Part shown: positions 27,364 through 35,770 of the stretch, piece by piece
Layout of the letters: each line of letters opens with the position of its first letter
Numbering within the stretch: the first letter of the stretch is position 1
NCBI RefSeq assembly: GCF_000429305.1
Contig: NZ_AUBP01000021.1
Coordinates: forward strand, 105,326-169,325
Direction: 5' to 3'
Source of the DNA: Desulfovibrio inopinatus DSM 10711
GTDB taxonomy: Bacteria; Desulfobacterota; Desulfovibrionia; Desulfovibrionales; Desulfovibrionaceae
Length of the DNA: 64,000 bases
Notes under the pieces: model-generated
Seen by the model: the letters and a program-made list of their open reading frames with translations, nothing else
The model's database searches: none
Told to the model about the DNA's origin: nothing
Program-made: the position numbers and the translations under genes

Positions 27364-28329
27364 TCACGGCCTTTTGCTGACAGTGCGGATGCGTGTCTCA
27401 ATATGGGGACGCAGAGTGCTTTGGGCTGGACTCTTTGTTTGCTTTTGAACGTTTTGTGCAGCGGAAGAGCGAGGTGTGGCGGTGGTGAGTGCACGAACAT
27501 CGTTTTCTTCATGAACTAAACGCGTGAGAACGGCGGATTGGGTGGCCGAGCTTCCGTGCGTAATGCGTTCTTTTCGTTCTTTGTAGACGGACGACAACAA
27601 GGCAGCGTCGGTATATGTGCTTTGAGTTCGGCGTGTTTGGGATAATGCCGATGCGAAAATATCGCTTGCACCGGCTGCTCCGTGTTGCACGCTTGTGCTG
27701 AAAAAGGCTTCGCGGATGGCCGGAGACTGGGCTTCAATGTCGAATCCGGTACGTTGCAACAGCACATTGTGGGCCGGCAGGTAATAGCTATCCATGATGA
27801 AGTCGTGCTGCAGATTGTCGAACCGAGCACCATGACGCTTGGCCAATGCACGCCATACCGTCGGAAGCTGCCCCGTGCGACTTCCGGTGTTGAATGGTCC
27901 GGCCGTGGACAACTGTTCGGCCCAATCCGGGGCACGCGTTTGGGCGTAGTGCAGAAAATGGCGTAAGGAACCGGGACGGGACGCAATTTGGTATCGGCCG
28001 TAACTTGTACCACCGGCCGGATCATAGCCGATTGCCTGACTTCCAGCCGATCCGGATTCATATCGGGCGGAAATTTGTCCTATGGCATTGTTTTTGAGGT
28101 TCGCGGTCTCCTGTGGAGCATGGTGCACGGAGGCGTTGGGCTTTGGAGCAGTGCGGTGGACAACAACGACGGGCCGACCTCCTCGAATCTCCATAATTTT
28201 TTGCGCGAACACCACGGAAACTGACAGCATATTGATGCCCCACCATATCAGGGCGAACATGACGAACTGTACGAGTGGTTCAGCAACTCGAATGCGATAT
28301 GACCTGTTTGTCAGTGGACGTTTTTGCAT
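27364..28329 (-). CDS. Membrane-anchored protein with lysozyme-like wall-hydrolase domain (predicted)
   Basis: 321 residues from ATG 28329 (AAGGA eight bases upstream; the earlier ATG 28350 has none). A hydrophobic segment (PLVQFVMFALIWWGINMLSVSVVFA, about 18-42) serves as signal anchor. The core (about 80-220) has ISARYESGSAG, then GYDPAGGTSYGRYQIASRPG, a pattern shared with phage-tail and VgrG-associated peptidoglycan-degrading domains; the Glu of YESG is the likely catalytic acid. The C-terminal ~90 residues are Ser/Thr/Arg-rich and probably disordered. Enzyme activity is inferred, not demonstrated by a full motif set. Confidence 0.6.
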   Translation of the reverse strand: MQKRPLTNRSYRIRVAEPLVQFVMFALIWWGINMLSVSVVFAQKIMEIRGGRPVVVVHRTAPKPNASVHHAPQETANLKNNAIGQISARYESGSAGSQAIGYDPAGGTSYGRYQIASRPGSLRHFLHYAQTRAPDWAEQLSTAGPFNTGSRTGQLPTVWRALAKRHGARFDNLQHDFIMDSYYLPAHNVLLQRTGFDIEAQSPAIREAFFSTSVQHGAAGASDIFASALSQTRRTQSTYTDAALLSSVYKERKERITHGSSATQSAVLTRLVHEENDVRALTTATPRSSAAQNVQKQTKSPAQSTLRPHIETRIRTVSKRP

Positions 28330-28394
28330 GTAGCCTGTCCTTGCCTCCATTTCTATCTATGCAATGACGATCCTCTTGGAGAGATGTCAAATAC

Positions 28395-30671
28395 ATGTCG
28401 ACAATACAGGCCATATCCAAAAAAGATGCCATGTTGCGTTTTCGATCCCTTGTTCATGGACTGTTCAAAGGACATGTGCTTGTTGTTCTTGCAGGTTTTT
28501 TGATTACGATCAGTGTGGTCGGGCTTTATGTCATGCATCCGAGCTGGCTCTCGTTCGTTGACTTGAAGATATACGATATTATGCATGGCCAAGGGAAACC
28601 CGATCATAGTACGGCAATTCCCGTCATTGTGGATATCGATGAAAAAAGTTTGGCGCTCTATGGCCAATGGCCGTGGCCACGCTATCGAATAGCATTGCTG
28701 TTGAGTGCTCTGGAACAAGCCGGTGCAGCGGAGGTTGGCGTAGATATTCTCTTTGCCGAAACTGACCGCACATCGCCGGCCGAGTTGCGCCGACAACTTC
28801 GCAAGGATCTTGATGTTTCCATTGAGTTTCAAGGTTTGCCTGCAGCTTTGGAAGATAATGATCTTGTACTCGCCAATACACTGCGTGATGGCCGGTTTAA
28901 TCTGGGCTATTACTTCATGTTTGATCATGATTTTTCTTTGGGGAATCAAATTCAATCCACAGATTGTTCGTTGCCTGTCTTGAAAATGGCGACCATGATG
29001 TCACCTGATGCCGTGCCTCTGGCTTATTCCTTGCGAGCGGCGCACGGGGCGGTGTGTCCTTTGCCCGTTTTGCTCAATGCCGTCCATTCCGCCGGCTTTT
29101 TTAATTCCATGGCCGATGCCGATAATATTTTGCGGCGTGCACCGTTGCTTTTGCTGTATGAAGGGAAGGTGTATCCTTCATTGGCCCTGTCGACAGTCAT
29201 GTCGGCATGCGGTGTGAAAAATGCCGTACTCAAATTGACAGCCGGAGGAGCCGAAACGCTTTCGTTGTCCAGTCCATCGTTGAGCCGTCGCGAGATTCCG
29301 ATGGACGGTCGCGGAAATATGCTGTTGCTTTTTCGTGGTCCCTCCAGGACGTTCACGACCATTAGTGCCGCCGACATTCTTGATCGTAGCTATGATCCCG
29401 AAAAACTTCGTGGACATATTGTTTATGTAGGGACATCGGCTGCAGGGCTCAGAGACCTTCGAGCCACCCCGGTGGATTCCCGTATGCCTGGCGTTGAAAT
29501 TCATGCCACAGTCACGGATATGATTTTGGCGGGAGATTTTATTCGGCGTCCTGATTGGGCACCGGGGCTGGAAGTTGTCACGATTGTGTGCGTGGGCTTG
29601 TTCTCAGCTGTGCTCATTACCTGGACGCGCGCGGTCGTTTTAATTCTCCCGTTTCTCGCGTTATCCGTAGGCATGTGGTTCGGCGCCACGTGGATTTTCA
29701 ATAAGGAACAGTTTTTTCTTTCGCCCTTGTACCCGTATATCGTTCTCGCCGGCAATTTCATGGCGTTGACCTTCATGAAATTCTGGCGTGAAGAACAACA
29801 AAAACGGTATATTCATTCTGCCTTTTCGCAATATCTTTCTCCAGCTGTTATCGAAGAAATTATGGCTTCGCCGGAGAAGTTGACCCTGTCTGGTGAGGAA
29901 AAAGAGATCAGTATTCTATTTTCCGATGTTCGCGGGTTCACGTCCATTTCCGAACGCCTTACCCCGACACGCGTGGTGGACTTGCTTCAAGCGTATTTTA
30001 CCCCCATGACCCGCATTATTACATCGAGTTCCGGAACAATCGATAAGTTTATCGGTGATGCCATTATGGCGTTTTGGAATGCTCCTTTAGATATTCCTGA
30101 TCATCCACGCCGCGCCGTGACAGCGGCTATGGCCATGGTGTCCCAACTGGAGGAACTCAATAAAGGGTTTGTAGAACGTTTTGATGGGGTGACCATTGAT
30201 ATCGGTATCGGCCTGCATCGCGGAATGGCTCGCGTCGGCAACTTTGGATCGGCCGACTTATTTGATTACACACTTATTGGAGATAACGTAAACCTGTGTT
30301 CTCGACTGGAAGGATTGACAAAATATTATGGACTGAAAATTCTTGTTTCCGAGAGCATGATTCTTGACGATGAGAACATTGTTTTTCTGCATATTGATCG
30401 GGTTCGAGTGAAGGGGAAGGAAGAGGCGGTGGATATTTATACCGTGATGAACACGGAAGAAGCCCGGTTACGACATGATGAACTCGTGCGCTGGAATGCA
30501 GCCTGGGAAGATTACAGGCAGGGAGACTTCGAATCTGCGTTACGCAGCTTCAAAAAACTGTTTGAAGAGTTCGAGGCGAAACTGTACGAGGTGTTTCTCA
30601 ACAGGACAACTTTTTATTGTGATAATCGTCCGACAAACTGGGATGGCGTCTACTCTCATGTCACAAAATAG
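28395..30671 (+). CDS. CHASE2-domain class III adenylate/guanylate cyclase
   Basis: 758 residues. A first transmembrane helix (about 27-48) is followed by a periplasmic CHASE2 sensor (about 50-390; VIVDIDEKSLALYGQWPWPR is the CHASE2 start and IVYVGTSAAGLRD its end). Two or three helices come next (about 395-460), then the cyclase domain (about 490-690). Metal Asp residues sit in ILFSDVRGFTSISE and FIGDAIMAFWNAP, and the transition-state region is DYTLIGDNVNLCSRLEGL. It makes cAMP (or cGMP) in response to an unknown periplasmic signal. The start overlaps nothing; GAGA lies upstream. It is followed by mnmE with a 38-base gap. Confidence 0.92.
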   Translation: MSTIQAISKKDAMLRFRSLVHGLFKGHVLVVLAGFLITISVVGLYVMHPSWLSFVDLKIYDIMHGQGKPDHSTAIPVIVDIDEKSLALYGQWPWPRYRIALLLSALEQAGAAEVGVDILFAETDRTSPAELRRQLRKDLDVSIEFQGLPAALEDNDLVLANTLRDGRFNLGYYFMFDHDFSLGNQIQSTDCSLPVLKMATMMSPDAVPLAYSLRAAHGAVCPLPVLLNAVHSAGFFNSMADADNILRRAPLLLLYEGKVYPSLALSTVMSACGVKNAVLKLTAGGAETLSLSSPSLSRREIPMDGRGNMLLLFRGPSRTFTTISAADILDRSYDPEKLRGHIVYVGTSAAGLRDLRATPVDSRMPGVEIHATVTDMILAGDFIRRPDWAPGLEVVTIVCVGLFSAVLITWTRAVVLILPFLALSVGMWFGATWIFNKEQFFLSPLYPYIVLAGNFMALTFMKFWREEQQKRYIHSAFSQYLSPAVIEEIMASPEKLTLSGEEKEISILFSDVRGFTSISERLTPTRVVDLLQAYFTPMTRIITSSSGTIDKFIGDAIMAFWNAPLDIPDHPRRAVTAAMAMVSQLEELNKGFVERFDGVTIDIGIGLHRGMARVGNFGSADLFDYTLIGDNVNLCSRLEGLTKYYGLKILVSESMILDDENIVFLHIDRVRVKGKEEAVDIYTVMNTEEARLRHDELVRWNAAWEDYRQGDFESALRSFKKLFEEFEAKLYEVFLNRTTFYCDNRPTNWDGVYSHVTK

Positions 30672-30709
30672 CCGTTTGCCGCAGACAACGCCATCATCTG
30701 GATTTTTAT

Positions 30710-32098
30710 ATGCAAAATGATACCATCGCCGCGATAGCAACTGCCCCCGGACGGGGCGGCGTTGGCATTGTCCGTTTAAGTGGCCCTGAAGCTCGTTCCT
30801 TTGTGGAGCGTCTTTTTCGTTCTTCTCGCCCTGATTTTACTACGTTGAAGCCGTATCGACTGCACCATGGTCACGTCTATGATCTTTCGGGAGCATGCAT
30901 TGACGAGGTCATGGCGGCATTCATGCCCGGACCGGGGTCATATACCGGAGAAGATGTGGTTGAAATCAGTTGTCATGGAAGCCCGTTAGTGGTGAGAACG
31001 CTTTTAGATGCGGTCTTGTCCGCCGGGGCGCGACCTGCCACGGCCGGAGAATTTACCAAACGAGCATTCATGAATGGTAAAATGGACCTGTCGCAGGCCG
31101 AGGCCGTGATTGAGCTGATTGATGCCGAGAGTACGACCGGTATACAAACCGCTTTGGCCGGTCTGCAGGGGAGAATGGGCGAGGTTGTTGCCAGTCTCCG
31201 ATCACGATTGGAGCATTTGCGGATGGCGGTATGTCTCGCCGTGGATTTTCCCGAAGAAGATGTGGAATGCTTGCCGTTGGAAGAATTCGACGAGTCGATA
31301 GCGCAAGTGATGGCTGAAATTGAAGATTTGATTGAGAATTATCAACGAAGTGCGCCATGGCGGGAAGGCGTGCTGGCTGTTTTGACCGGACGGGTTAATG
31401 CTGGCAAGTCGAGTTTACTCAACGCCATTCTTGGTCGTTCACGGGCTATTGTCACCGATATTCCCGGTACGACGCGCGACTTTCTGGAAGAACGTATCGA
31501 TTTGGGCGGGTTGCCGGTGAATCTTGTCGATACGGCTGGCCTGCGTGAAACCGATGACGTGGTTGAACGACTTGGGCTGGATCGAAGTCTTGACTTGCTC
31601 AAACAGGCAGACCTTGTGCTTGTTGTTATTGATGCGTCGGCTTCGACACTCGACGAGGTCGAATTGGTGCTGGATGATGTGATGGGCCGTGTTGCGGCGG
31701 ATACGGCACTCGTTGTCCTGAACAAATCCGACATTGCTGAAGAGATTGACCGCTTTCAGCGATTCGTATTGTCTCGCGGTGTGCAGTGGGTATGCGTATC
31801 GGCCAAAACAGGAGAAGGACTGCCTGATTTTCTTGACACAATGCGAACTCGATTAGTCGGGCATGTTCCGCGACCGGGCCGCGACGCACCAACGCCGAAT
31901 ACACGTGAAAAAAATGCTTTGATGCGTGCTCTTGAAGAGTTAGCCGGTTTAAGGAAAGATATAGCCGCGCAGACCCCGTACGATCTGCTCGGTGTTCGTT
32001 TGGAAACCGCACAATCAAGGCTGTCGGAGATAACTGGTGAAATGGCGTCCGAAGATGTGATCAATGCGGTGTTCGAACGTTTTTGCATAGGAAAATAA
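30710..32098 (+). CDS. mnmE: tRNA-5-carboxymethylaminomethyl-2-thiouridine(34) synthesis GTPase
   Basis: A 462-residue MnmE (TrmE). N-terminal tetrahydrofolate-binding domain opens with DTIAAIATAPGRGGVGIVRLSG. The G domain has G1 GRVNAGKSSL, G2 IPGTTRD, G3 DTAGL and G4 NKSD, and the protein ends in the diagnostic CIGK with the catalytic Cys. With MnmG it modifies U34 of certain tRNAs. Length and termini are complete. The next gene begins 47 bases downstream on the same strand. Confidence 0.97.
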   Translation: MQNDTIAAIATAPGRGGVGIVRLSGPEARSFVERLFRSSRPDFTTLKPYRLHHGHVYDLSGACIDEVMAAFMPGPGSYTGEDVVEISCHGSPLVVRTLLDAVLSAGARPATAGEFTKRAFMNGKMDLSQAEAVIELIDAESTTGIQTALAGLQGRMGEVVASLRSRLEHLRMAVCLAVDFPEEDVECLPLEEFDESIAQVMAEIEDLIENYQRSAPWREGVLAVLTGRVNAGKSSLLNAILGRSRAIVTDIPGTTRDFLEERIDLGGLPVNLVDTAGLRETDDVVERLGLDRSLDLLKQADLVLVVIDASASTLDEVELVLDDVMGRVAADTALVVLNKSDIAEEIDRFQRFVLSRGVQWVCVSAKTGEGLPDFLDTMRTRLVGHVPRPGRDAPTPNTREKNALMRALEELAGLRKDIAAQTPYDLLGVRLETAQSRLSEITGEMASEDVINAVFERFCIGK

Positions 32099-32145
32099 TA
32101 GCAAATTGGCTGCTTCAACGGCGGCCGAGAGACCTGGAGACGACC

Positions 32146-32436
32146 ATGCGCCAATTGGCCGGCCAGTACCTCGATTTTTTCGATTTTGAGGCAACAGACA
32201 GCGGAATATGTGTTATACTTTTGGATGACGCCCCGGAGGAGTTGGCTCAGCTTGTGGAGACGATTTTTGGTGGGAATACTCCTGATGCGTTGTCGAGAGC
32301 CTATGAAGCCTTGACTGTTGCGAGCGAAGCCGACGACCCGTACAGCGCCGAGGTCGATGAAAAGGTCTGTCCGTTTGATATGTATGCGTTCATGATGGAA
32401 ATGTTGGAGCGTTTTAAGGAAAACAAAGGACAATAG
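32146..32436 (+). CDS. Hypothetical acidic protein (96 aa)
   Basis: ATG 32146 has GGAGA five bases upstream, and the frame ends three bases before the next gene. The product is acidic, without signal peptide or membrane segment. It contains two Cys and a C-terminal helix (DMYAFMMEMLERFKE). I do not recognise a family. Tight packing between mnmE and the binding-protein gene suggests a three-gene transcript. Confidence 0.7.
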   Translation: MRQLAGQYLDFFDFEATDSGICVILLDDAPEELAQLVETIFGGNTPDALSRAYEALTVASEADDPYSAEVDEKVCPFDMYAFMMEMLERFKENKGQ

Positions 32437-32439
32437 GGA

Positions 32440-33834
32440 ATGTTTCAGGAAGTAATTGGCCGTTGGAGGTACATTGCTGTCGTCCTTGCTATGACGACAT
32501 TATGCGTTTGTGTTCCTCTCGCAGGTTCTATACAGGCCCAAACAGACAATGCACAAGCGCTGTACGATGAACCAGAGAACGAAAACCTGGCGAAACCTGA
32601 TCCCGCCAAGCAACATGCATCCACGATGGACTCAGCGTTGGCGCAAGCCCAGGCAAAGCTTGCCAAAATGCGTGGAGAAATGTTGTTCGGCGCTTTGCTG
32701 CCGTTGACCGGAGACAAGTCGGATCTCGGCAAAACGGCGAAATCCGCTCTGATGATTGCGATTGAAGATATTAAGAAATTTTTGACCGATGCCGGCTCCA
32801 AAGTTACCTTACGACTTCTTGTTGAAGATACACGTTCTGATCCTCAGACCGCATTGGATGGCATCAAACGTCTTGCTTCTGCAGGTGCCCATATTGTCAT
32901 CGGTCCATGTACGGATAAGGCTGTGGATGCCGTGAAACCGTATGCCGATAGAAATAACATTATTGTTTTAAGCCCTTCGAGCACAGGACCGTACCTTTCT
33001 CAGCGCGGCGACAATATTTTTCGGCTGAGCCCAATGGATACCTATCAGGCCGAGGCGTTGGCCAACTTGATGCTGGAGCAGGGAAAAACCGTCGTTGTTC
33101 CGATATGGGAAGGCGATATGTATGGCGATGAGCTTGTTGTGCATGTCAAAGCCCGGTTTCGTGAACGTCATGGCAGAGTGGTTCCTGGAGTACGCTACTA
33201 TCCAACGCGGTCGGAATTCGGTTCGTATGTGGATCTCCTTGTTCAAGAAATTGCCAAGTCACCGGTTCGTGACAAAAGCAAAATTGCTATTTACTACGCA
33301 GGCTCGAATGATATTGCCGCGATTTTCAATGAAGCAGCCAAGCGTCCGGAGCTTAATGGCTACAATTGGTACGGTTGCGATCGTACCGCATTCAACGAAG
33401 TCTTGGCGCGCAATCCCAGCGCACGCGACTATGCCATCAAAGTGAATTTCGTCAGCCCGAAATATGGTGAAGCCGAGGGCGACTGGTATCCAGCCATGGA
33501 GAGCCGCATCAAGAACGAAACCGGTATTTTGCCGGCGGCCGAAAGCATTGTGTCCTACGATGGCTTGTGGGTTGCGTTCCTCTCCGCTGTGCGTGCAGGT
33601 GGTACGGGGAATGTCAAGACCTTGAAAAAGGCGTTGTTCCCGACTTCACGTCAGGTCTACGGAGTGACGGGATGGATGGCCTTGAATGCCAGAGGAGACC
33701 GAAAGTCTGACTGGGATTTTGATTTTTGGAGACTCGGCAAGGAAAACGGGAGTTACTTTTGGGAAAAGTTCGCTCGTTATCAATTTATGCCTGATATTGG
33801 AAAACAACTTATCATTAATAAGCCCTCATCCTAA
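32440..33834 (+). CDS. Periplasmic Leu/Ile/Val-type ligand-binding protein
   Basis: 464 residues. An N-terminal signal sequence (YIAVVLAMTTLCVCVPLAGSIQA) is followed by a ~45-residue linker and a type I periplasmic-binding fold (about 80-450): FGALLPLTGDKSDLGK opens the domain, and LLVEDTRSDPQTALDGIKRL and VIGPCTDKAVDAVKPYADRN match the Peripla_BP_6 family. No permease or ATPase genes are adjacent; livF lies ~17 kb away. Some family members act as sensors or as LpoA-like activators of penicillin-binding proteins, so a transport role is not certain. A terminator follows. Confidence 0.85.
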   Translation: MFQEVIGRWRYIAVVLAMTTLCVCVPLAGSIQAQTDNAQALYDEPENENLAKPDPAKQHASTMDSALAQAQAKLAKMRGEMLFGALLPLTGDKSDLGKTAKSALMIAIEDIKKFLTDAGSKVTLRLLVEDTRSDPQTALDGIKRLASAGAHIVIGPCTDKAVDAVKPYADRNNIIVLSPSSTGPYLSQRGDNIFRLSPMDTYQAEALANLMLEQGKTVVVPIWEGDMYGDELVVHVKARFRERHGRVVPGVRYYPTRSEFGSYVDLLVQEIAKSPVRDKSKIAIYYAGSNDIAAIFNEAAKRPELNGYNWYGCDRTAFNEVLARNPSARDYAIKVNFVSPKYGEAEGDWYPAMESRIKNETGILPAAESIVSYDGLWVAFLSAVRAGGTGNVKTLKKALFPTSRQVYGVTGWMALNARGDRKSDWDFDFWRLGKENGSYFWEKFARYQFMPDIGKQLIINKPSS

Positions 33835-34240
33835 GCCGCACAGTGATTCTTTCTTAGACGGCATTTTAGCTACCTCTAAACCCTCTTCATTTCGAAGGGG
33901 GTTTTTTTTCATCTGATTTGAGGTGAGCCTTCATAAGCTCGCATTTCGGGCATTCAAACCCATGAGGCCAACGAAATGAGTATAACTTTGTTCACAGATA
34001 GCGTCATCAGTGTCTTTTTTGAAAATCAAAGAAGCTCATGCTTTCATACAGTTTGGGCACAGCAGGTATCCACCTGGAGGATTGTTCAAAAAATAACCAC
34101 TCTTCGGACCTGAAGGAATAGCCACATTATCCTAAAGAATAGCTGAATTATTAACTAGTTATTTCCTATTACTTCTTTGGAACCGGCTGACCCTCTCGTT
34201 ATATTTTTCTTCCGTACTTCATGAGCCTGTAATTCACTAT
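33835..34240. other. AT-rich intergenic region with a terminator and degraded coding traces
   Basis: 406 bp without a confident gene. It holds the terminator at 33878-33909 and minus-strand fragments that read like a broken zinc-ribbon protein (33910-34125), reported separately as a finding. The Fur-box promoter begins at its right edge. Confidence 0.5.
33878..33909 (+). terminator. Rho-independent terminator of the binding-protein transcript
   Basis: 11-bp stem with one G-T pair (33878-33888 with 33894-33904), loop of five, T tract 33902-33909. Confidence 0.9.
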
Positions 34241-34268
34241 TGACAATGGTTATCATTTTCAATAGCAC
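34240..34268 (+). promoter_or_regulatory. Promoter overlapped by a Fur box, feo-sia operon
   Basis: TTGACA (34240-34245), 17-base spacer and TAGCAC (34263-34268). Bases 34241-34255, TGACAATGGTTATCA, match the 7-1-7 Fur consensus TGATAATNATTATCA at all but two of the fixed positions, and the similarity continues to 34261 (TTTTCA). A repressor bound here would cover the -35 and spacer. Seventy-odd bases separate it from the first start codon. Confidence 0.8.
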
Positions 34269-34340
34269 TCCATTTCAACCGCGGCTGATGTATCGACCGT
34301 ACTATTTTCTAACCGTCACGGTACCACGAAAGGAGGGCTT

Positions 34341-34649
34341 GTGCGTATATTTAGTCTGTTTATCTCCATAATGATGCTGACTGCTTCTCTGGCTTTTGCT
34401 CACACCCCGTTATGCTCTTGTTTTGATAATGGAGATGGGACCATCCTGTGCGAAGGGGGATTTTCTGACGGGTCGTCAGCTTCTGGCGTTATGATGACTG
34501 TCAAAAATGCTTCAGGAACGGTGCTAAACGAAGGAAAGATGAGCGAAATCAGTGAGTTTACCTTTGATAAGCCTCAAGGTGACTACACGGTGATGTTTAA
34601 CGCAGGGGAAGGACACCTTATCGAAATTCATGGATCTGATATTAAATAG
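34341..34649 (+). CDS. Small exported Cys-containing protein (102 aa), first gene of the feo-sia operon
   Basis: Starts at GTG 34341 behind AAAGGAGGG. A signal peptide (IFSLFISIMMLTASLAFA) ends before HTPLCSCFDNGDGTILCEGG; three Cys and a His near the mature N-terminus could bind metal. The rest is beta-rich, ending FDKPQGDYTVMFNAGEGHLIEIHG, similar in style to small periplasmic components that accompany DUF4198 proteins in metal uptake loci. I know of no experimental role. Fifty-two bases separate it from the DUF4198 gene. Confidence 0.75.
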   Translation: MRIFSLFISIMMLTASLAFAHTPLCSCFDNGDGTILCEGGFSDGSSASGVMMTVKNASGTVLNEGKMSEISEFTFDKPQGDYTVMFNAGEGHLIEIHGSDIK

Positions 34650-34701
34650 TTTGAGTATGTTGTTGATAATGGGAACCAATTTCAAGTAAAAAGGAGCCTG
34701 T

Positions 34702-35526
34702 ATGCTCTTCCGAATTCTGCTCACTGCCTTCGTTATTATGGTCATTCCCTTCACGGCGCATGCGCATTTTCAGATGTTGTATACACCTGAGATTGCATTG
34801 AATGAAGGTGGGGAAATTACGTTGAAGCTTGTGTTTACACATCCCTTTGAAGCTGGTCATACGATGGATATGGGGCCAGTGGAGGAGTTTTACGTTCTTC
34901 AGCAACGGGGAACAGAAGGGAAACCCAAGAAGACTGACCTGAAACCCTATCTTAAAGAAATCAATTGGAAGAGTCTGACAAACAGCGGAAAAGCGTATGA
35001 AGCCGTCCTGCCGAAAAAGATTGTTCGCTCTATGGGGGATTACGTCTTTGTTCTCGTTCCCTCTCCATATTTTGAGAAAGAAGAAGACAGCTACATTCAG
35101 CAAATAACCAAAGTCGTTTTGAACGTAGGCGGGCTTCCGGGCAATTGGGCTGCTCCTGTAGGGTTGCCTACGGAAATTGTTCCTTTTGATAAGCCGTATG
35201 CCAATTGGACGGGTGGCGTTTTTCGTGGGCAGGTTTTGAGTGACGGCGCTCCTATAAAAGATGGAGAACTCGAGGTCGAATATATGAACCACATGCCTGA
35301 CATAAAAGCGAATGCATTTAAGAAAGAAGCGGTTGTCGAGGCTCCTCACGATTCTATGGTGACCATGGGAATTATGACGAATGCTCAGGGAGAATTCACG
35401 ATCGGTTTACCCAAAGCAGGTTGGTGGGGAATATGCGCGCTTGGCTCTGGTCCAAAAAAAGAATTCAAAGGAAAAGATTTATCTCAGGACGCCGTGTTGT
35501 GGGTCAAAGCTGTAGACATGAAATAA
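34702..35526 (+). CDS. DUF4198 periplasmic metal-uptake-associated protein
   Basis: 274 residues with a cleavable signal peptide (ILLTAFVIMVIPFTAHA). DUF4198 features follow: AHFQMLYTPE directly after the cleavage site, VFTHPFEAGHTMDMGP with two His, and GDYVFVLVPSPYFEKEEDSYIQQITKVV. The C-terminal part (about 175-270) looks like a second beta-sandwich (GGVFRGQVLSDGAPIKDGELEVEY). Family members (NikK-like) accompany nickel/cobalt importers and likely deliver metal in the periplasm. Here the Fur box and feoB suggest iron. AAAGGAG precedes the ATG. Confidence 0.82.
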   Translation: MLFRILLTAFVIMVIPFTAHAHFQMLYTPEIALNEGGEITLKLVFTHPFEAGHTMDMGPVEEFYVLQQRGTEGKPKKTDLKPYLKEINWKSLTNSGKAYEAVLPKKIVRSMGDYVFVLVPSPYFEKEEDSYIQQITKVVLNVGGLPGNWAAPVGLPTEIVPFDKPYANWTGGVFRGQVLSDGAPIKDGELEVEYMNHMPDIKANAFKKEAVVEAPHDSMVTMGIMTNAQGEFTIGLPKAGWWGICALGSGPKKEFKGKDLSQDAVLWVKAVDMK

Positions 35527-35536
35527 GCTGCTGAAC

Positions 35537-35588
35537 TTTTTCTCCGAAGCGTGCATTTTCTTGATTCGTTGCACCCTTCGGAGAAAAA
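35537..35588 (+). terminator. Long stem-loop inside the feo-sia operon (attenuator or partial terminator)
   Basis: 13-bp perfect stem (35537-35549 with 35576-35588) extended inward by GTGC/GCAC (35551-35554 with 35571-35574), followed by only CTTTT. It lies between the DUF4198 and siaA-like genes and could end part of the transcripts or protect the upstream part. The 150-odd bases that follow up to 35770 have no gene. Confidence 0.6.
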
Positions 35589-35770
35589 CTTTTGCAGAGC
35601 AGAGTGCTCGTTGAAAGCAATTGGCAGCAATCAAGCCTGGTAAAGCAGAAATCAACCTGAAAGATCAACACGTAATACAAGTCATCGGCATTATGATGTC
35701 TCTATTATGTTCTTCTTCAGTTTCAACGCCACTTACCCGGAGCATGTTTCAGTCCTGGAGGTATAAGCTC

